From Pyrrhosoma nymphula (taxonomy: Eukaryota; Arthropoda; Insecta; Odonata; Coenagrionidae), in assembly GCA_963573305.1 (NCBI GenBank), contig OY754332.1, positions 53,481,559-53,545,558 of the forward strand: 64,000 nucleotides of DNA, read 5' to 3'. Below the pieces are notes generated by a model. It had not been told where the DNA came from and did not search any database. It worked only from the letters and a program-made list of their open reading frames with translations. The position numbers and the translations under genes are program-made. Within the stretch, counting starts at the first letter, position 1, and the number at the start of each line of letters is the position of its first letter. Below are positions 59,121 through 64,000 of the stretch, in pieces.

Positions 59121-62100
59121 TAAATACGTCATCCAGCCACTTTTACTGCCTCATACTGTAGTAGTAATGTGCCCACCAGCCTCCTCTCAATTCTTTTTCT
59201 CTTTACCTAAATTAGTCTTTGGATGATCATATGTATAACAAAGTATTTAAATGTATAGTTCTCCCCAACTGTGGTGTATGATCTTATTCGGCCGAATATC
59301 AAAGACTGAGGAAAGTACAGTGTTAAACGAGATGCTTTGGATTTGAAACGTCACAACCGGTAAGCTGAAATTAAATCCTAAGTTGTGGCTACATATACTA
59401 ATTTGGAGCTTTCTTTTCTGATTAATTTGTAGAATGTATGCGATTTTTTCATAATGCCTGTTAATGTTCATACGGGCCTCGGAGGAGCCAATGAAATTTT
59501 CCATTGAGTGCAGGGCACTCCAGTTGGGACAGGACGAAAAAACGAGCTCCTACTACTAGATGGAGGGCTCGAGCAGCCTTCCACTTTGGAATAGGAACGC
59601 AGCATTAACCACTACGGAAGATACTTAAGTGGAGCGAAATATCTTTAAAATAAATTAATTTATTCCGTGGAATTTAAGTATTATTTTTATCTACGTGGAA
59701 TCGCCGTTGTTACGCCACGGCTTACATATAAAACTATAATAAAAAGAAAACTGACAATGAAATAAAATTATTTTAGCAAATTGTAGAAAAGTTACTTCCA
59801 ACGCTTTGAATTACGTAGGTATGGGTGAATGCACGATTCGTCTTTGCCAGCTATCCCCGCGCGCCACCGCGTCATTCGGGGCTGGGAGCGGGGTTGGTGA
59901 CAGTGGAAGGATAGGGTTATACCCAAAAAGAATTCACAGCAAGCACTTTCACAGCTAAGCTCTCATCCGAGGCTCAATAACACATTTGTAGATGCCTGTC
60001 TACACACCTGCCAACGCAATCTTTACACAAAATAATTATAACTCTGTGGTGAAAGATATACCTACTGGGTTGATTATCAGTCAGAAAAATCGTCCACATT
60101 AATCAACTGTGAAAGTAATCAGTCCGTGGATTATCAATTGAAATTTTACGGTTAATTGCACCAAATAATCCAATATCATGATAATCGCAATCGCGCATCC
60201 CTAGTTTTGACTCAAATCTACGATATTTGCGTTAATAGGCGATTAATCCACTTTCGTGCGAACACCGTTGCAATTTTATAGTAATGGCGAATCAAATATT
60301 ATCTCTACGATTTACCTCCTACTCCGCTCCGATAATACTCTGAAGCGGAGCAACAAAGGATATGTGTACATTTCCTCCTCCTCTTCGGATCCCTTGACTT
60401 CTGGGGTAAATATGTACACGCGTATGTTCTTATATTGGCTCCTGAAACGAGGATTGGAAGGGATTTAACATATCTCCAATGGCTGATGGAATGTAGATTC
60501 TTAAGCCAAAAAGAATTCGGATTCAGTTTTTGAAATAAGTGTGTTCTTGAAATAGGTTGGGCATCGTTACAGAGCTTTCTCGTGGACTTTCCATAGTATA
60601 TCACATTAGTATATTTCCATAGTATTTCAAATAAATAAGGGTAGTGATTTCCAGAATTTCGTATAAGAGTACAAAACTTTTCATTTTTTGCGTTTTGCCG
60701 AGATACTTAATCACAATGCAATTCATACGATCGAAAACCCGTTGAATGCTATGCTTACTCATCATTGCGCTTATTTGAAGGCTACAGTTTGGCGCGATTT
60801 GAGATTTCAGAGCCCTCCTGTGGCGGTTTTCTAGTAGCCTGACCTGGCAACCTTGATCTCAATGGCATCCATGGCATCGCACAGCATCTGAAATCATAGC
60901 ATCGTTTGGTGAAAAGCATTTACGTGAACTGTTGTTGGTCGATTACTGCCTTTTAGCGTAAATGACTAACTTTTGGCGCCAGCCCATCAGATTGTCAGGT
61001 AAGAATTTGCGTTTTAGCAATGAAATGAGGCAGGTTAAATTTGTATGATGCCTTATCCGGCTTTATCTCGAAAATATTTCATCTCAAATGTACTTTTGAA
61101 CACCATCAAAGCCGCGCCATACTTGCGTTAGTTCAGTGTTCGCTCCTTTAAGATGTACACGGTAAGTGGAAGGATAATAGTGGTTTGTTGGAGCTCTTTT
61201 TTGTTCCATTCGGTAGCATATTTTGCACATTTCCCCTCAATGAATAACGAAGTGAGATATGACCATTGATTCAGATTATACCCTAGGTCTGTGGGCTCAA
61301 TGCATAAAATATAAAAAATATTATTTGCTTTCGCCGGTTTTGTTAACATGGGATTAAAGTTTGCTTTAGTAATTTAATGGCATCAACATTAGAATTATTT
61401 TGTATTTACTCCGAATCGATCGTTAGCTGTGCAACTGCCTCGAGAATGAACGCCGGCATTCAGCACTTATGATTCTATTTTTAACTTGGTGTCTTCAGTA
61501 TTTGAAGTAAGTACAGGCCAGTCGATGATTTCATTTTTTAGGTCTATAACTTCCGAGTAAGGATACTATGGATAAACCGTATCGATTGAAATGTGAAAGC
61601 GTAAGCGGTTTGGTGTATATGATCTAGTTTAGTTTAGGGTTTCATCTTCTTAGTGAGACGTTTGTAGCTGTCGAATATTATTGTTGTAATTTAAACTTCA
61701 TTTTATGTTTTATGATCATGTAAATAGTCTGTGGCGAGTACATCTTGTAGTGTTAACTTCGCCATAAATGCAATGGAGTTTCGAGGTGCTACTTAGAGCG
61801 TTTTACATTAGTCTAAAAGTTTCCCTTTATTTATACAAGTAAGTTTCTTTAAGTTCGAAAGGCAATATTGTTTTCGAATTCGATTGGGTAACGTATTCAT
61901 TTTATGCAAATCAGCATTCCACATCCTGTGGGATGCCCCCTTAAATATCCTAATGCATTCTGCTTAATACTGAAGTTGGGTGTATGAAAGAAATTATTTT
62001 GTTTCAATTTGAGGTAAACTATCAGTTACATGTTATTAGAAAGTCGGCTGTGCATCCGGAGAGTATATTTGCGCCGTTGTTGTGTTGTAACTGATTGCAC

Positions 62101-64000
62101 GAATTTGTTCATGGGAAGCGGTTGATCAAGTTTTTCTCCAGAATAAATTATGTATCGGACAAATGTAATATTTGTTGCATAATTTAGCGTGATTGATGTT
62201 TTATTACCCCCATTAAAATCCCAAGCAATAGGTACTCATTACAGAAGACTTAGCGTTGGGGTAGCGGATCGAGCTTCTATTGCAAAGTGACTTATTCGGT
62301 CCACACATCTAAAAGTTGATCGCCATATTATCGTAGTATTTATGTTTTACACATTGAAATAGTATACTGAAGTACAATGATAGGAATGTACTGCATTTTT
62401 AGGGTGTAGTTGAGATGGAAGCGAGGGCAGTCGTGCTACTAAGGGGGGATTCAATTAAAGAACCACAATTATTCCATTGAGGTGATAAAGTGACAGATAC
62501 CTTCTGTTAATGCCTTTCTTGAGTAAAATTAGTAGTGCGTAAGCTGATGTTCGAATTAATTTGCCTCCGATACCAATTAGAGTTTGTTGATTTCCACATT
62601 GAAGACATGCTGAATTTAAAAATTAAATTTTCTTTGCATCGTAATCTCTGCAGTAAAGGCTGTAAGTTTTGGTGTGTATAGGATTTTCTCAAGGTTTTCA
62701 TGGCGCTAACTCTGAAGTTATGACAGTACAATTATTCCATTAGTAGTAATTTGTATTGTCATTGTCTTCATTAAAAGAAAATGATTAGCAGTTTCTAAGT
62801 TCAGTTATTGTCTTTGAATCTGATCTGTTACTGGTGGAGATGTAATAGAGTAGAATGACTGAAAAATTAGAATTTCAAAGGGAACAGTTGTGTACGACTA
62901 ATAATTCCATTCATTAGGTTTGTGTGAATTGGTCTTTAGAACCCCTTTTTGAACTATAAGAGCAAGGATTTTGTTTTCTTTGTTGATTGAGGCCTACTTC
63001 AATCTGAGGGGCATGTTTGAATTCGTTTCTGTTTAATAAATTACTATATAGACTTGAATGGTGGTTCTTGTCCATTTCATCAATCAAGCTTCTCTTTGGT
63101 TCTCAGACATGAATATAATCTATAGTTTGTTGTGTGATAAGGCTTCTTCAGTATCATCTTTATTTTAAAGTGCATTAGTTGCATGGAATATATATTTTTA
63201 TTTGCAATTTATAGGATTTGGAAGCATTTTAGGCAAGCAAAATTACAGCAGGTCCATGCTAATTAATGCTAAGTCCTGCCCTCCTCCTATACCATTAGAG
63301 CACCTTGCTTTCTCAGGGAATAGCCATAGGTACATCCATCCTTCAGATTTTATTAAGACCTAGTTATGTAATGCATGAACCTGTGCAGGTTCATGCTGTA
63401 ATACATAAATTAACAGAATTTGGTTTGAACAGTGGCTGTTTCCTGGACATGCGTTCACCCTAGTTGTTGTGATAACACATTGAATTTTTGATGGATCATT
63501 CACTCATGAATGAACTTGTGTGGGTTCATGCATCATGTGAAAAGGCCTTTAGACAGTATTGCACAAAGATTTCATACTGAAATTGTGCCATACCAGCTGT
63601 GTACACAAAGATTCTGAAGACAATATTTGCCCATGAATGGACTTCTATTGGCATTGCCCTTCAATTATTTAAAGCTTCTCCATTTTTTGTAAAATTATCA
63701 TGCTAAGTTCTTATCTTCTGTTTTCACCTTGTGAAATTGTAGCAAGGTATTGTGCAAGTTTAATATCTGGGCTTAATTGGCTTTTTTTTTAATAAAAACA
63801 AAATTATTGGAGACATCCAGTTATGTAAAACTGGATACTGCTGCATTCACATTACTTCATAATTGACATCCTGTGTTTCTGTATTTTCTTATTATTCTAT
63901 TTCAATTTTGTATGTTGTTATCTCATCTGTGGGTGAAGGGAATGAGTTCAATTTATCTGTGGTGCTAGCATGTATTAAACCATTTTGATGCCAATTAATT
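59121..64000. other. no recognisable feature
   Basis: Nearly 5 kb without a recognisable gene or transposon. A 24-nt interrupted palindrome (GCATGAACCTG-TG-CAGGTTCATGC) lies at 63373-63396 and a loose echo of it near 63510-63530. From about 61 kb the sequence is uniformly AT-rich and could be intronic. Confidence 0.35.

Noticed and set aside
1..64000. CRISPR arrays, operons or bacterial gene clusters
   Set aside because: The tandem repeats here have no uniform spacers and the content is eukaryotic transposon sequence.

Overview
This window looks like arthropod, most likely insect, nuclear DNA. It is AT-rich, has no long intact host reading frame and no bacterial gene layout, and is crowded with non-LTR retrotransposon, hAT, piggyBac-like and SINE remnants of kinds common in insects. 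I cannot fix the species. No protein-coding gene of the host is secure. The best host-like candidates are a CpG-rich tract near 14.7-15.5 kb and a reading frame ending at a good splice donor near 15.82 kb.

0-14.7 kb: a LINE 3' scrap (1.8-2.1 kb), then a three-level nest. An RTE-like LINE (4270-10476, target duplication of 12 nt) is interrupted by a hAT transposon (5587-9338, 8-bp duplication and matching ends), which itself carries a tRNA-type SINE near 8.5 kb. A tandem repeat and copies of a second SINE family follow (11.3-13.7 kb; further copies at 0.4-0.65 kb and 27.5-27.8 kb).

14.7-28 kb: the CpG-rich tract, a 1.2-kb inverted-repeat element (18.96-20.16 kb), a badly decayed LINE (20.35-21.68 kb), another LINE tail (22.2 kb), a fold-back element (23.4 kb) and a nearly perfect 265-bp tandem duplication (24.67-25.20 kb).

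28-45 kb: a run of DNA transposons. One has about 500-590-bp terminal inverted repeats and an unclassified, decayed protein (28.2-32.3 kb). Then come a 209-bp fold-back (34.5 kb), a 5S rRNA-derived SINE with target duplication (35.85-36.22 kb), a TTAA-flanked piggyBac-like MITE (36.3 kb), and a nearly full-length hAT with a ZMYM1/DUF4371-type transposase (36833-39865, perfect TSD). These are followed by an element with DUF4806-like remnants and TTACCC-rich ends (40.03-41.61 kb) and an element made largely of CCTATAGG palindromes (42.7-44.6 kb) with another MITE inside.

45-64 kb: a third LINE type (47.1 kb), a pair of related hAT MITEs in opposite orientation (50.86 and 53.86 kb) around a rearranged LINE with a palindromic junction, an eight-copy ~80-bp tandem array (54.1-54.8 kb), a LINE on the minus strand (55.6-56.6 kb), a tRNA-derived SINE with an 11-bp duplication (57.27-57.51 kb) and a 687-bp hAT MITE with an 8-bp duplication (58.4-59.1 kb). 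The last 5 kb show nothing I can name.

The window reads as a layered record of transposition. All transposase and reverse transcriptase frames seen are broken, so I see no autonomous element. Domain names come from motif recognition, not from a search.
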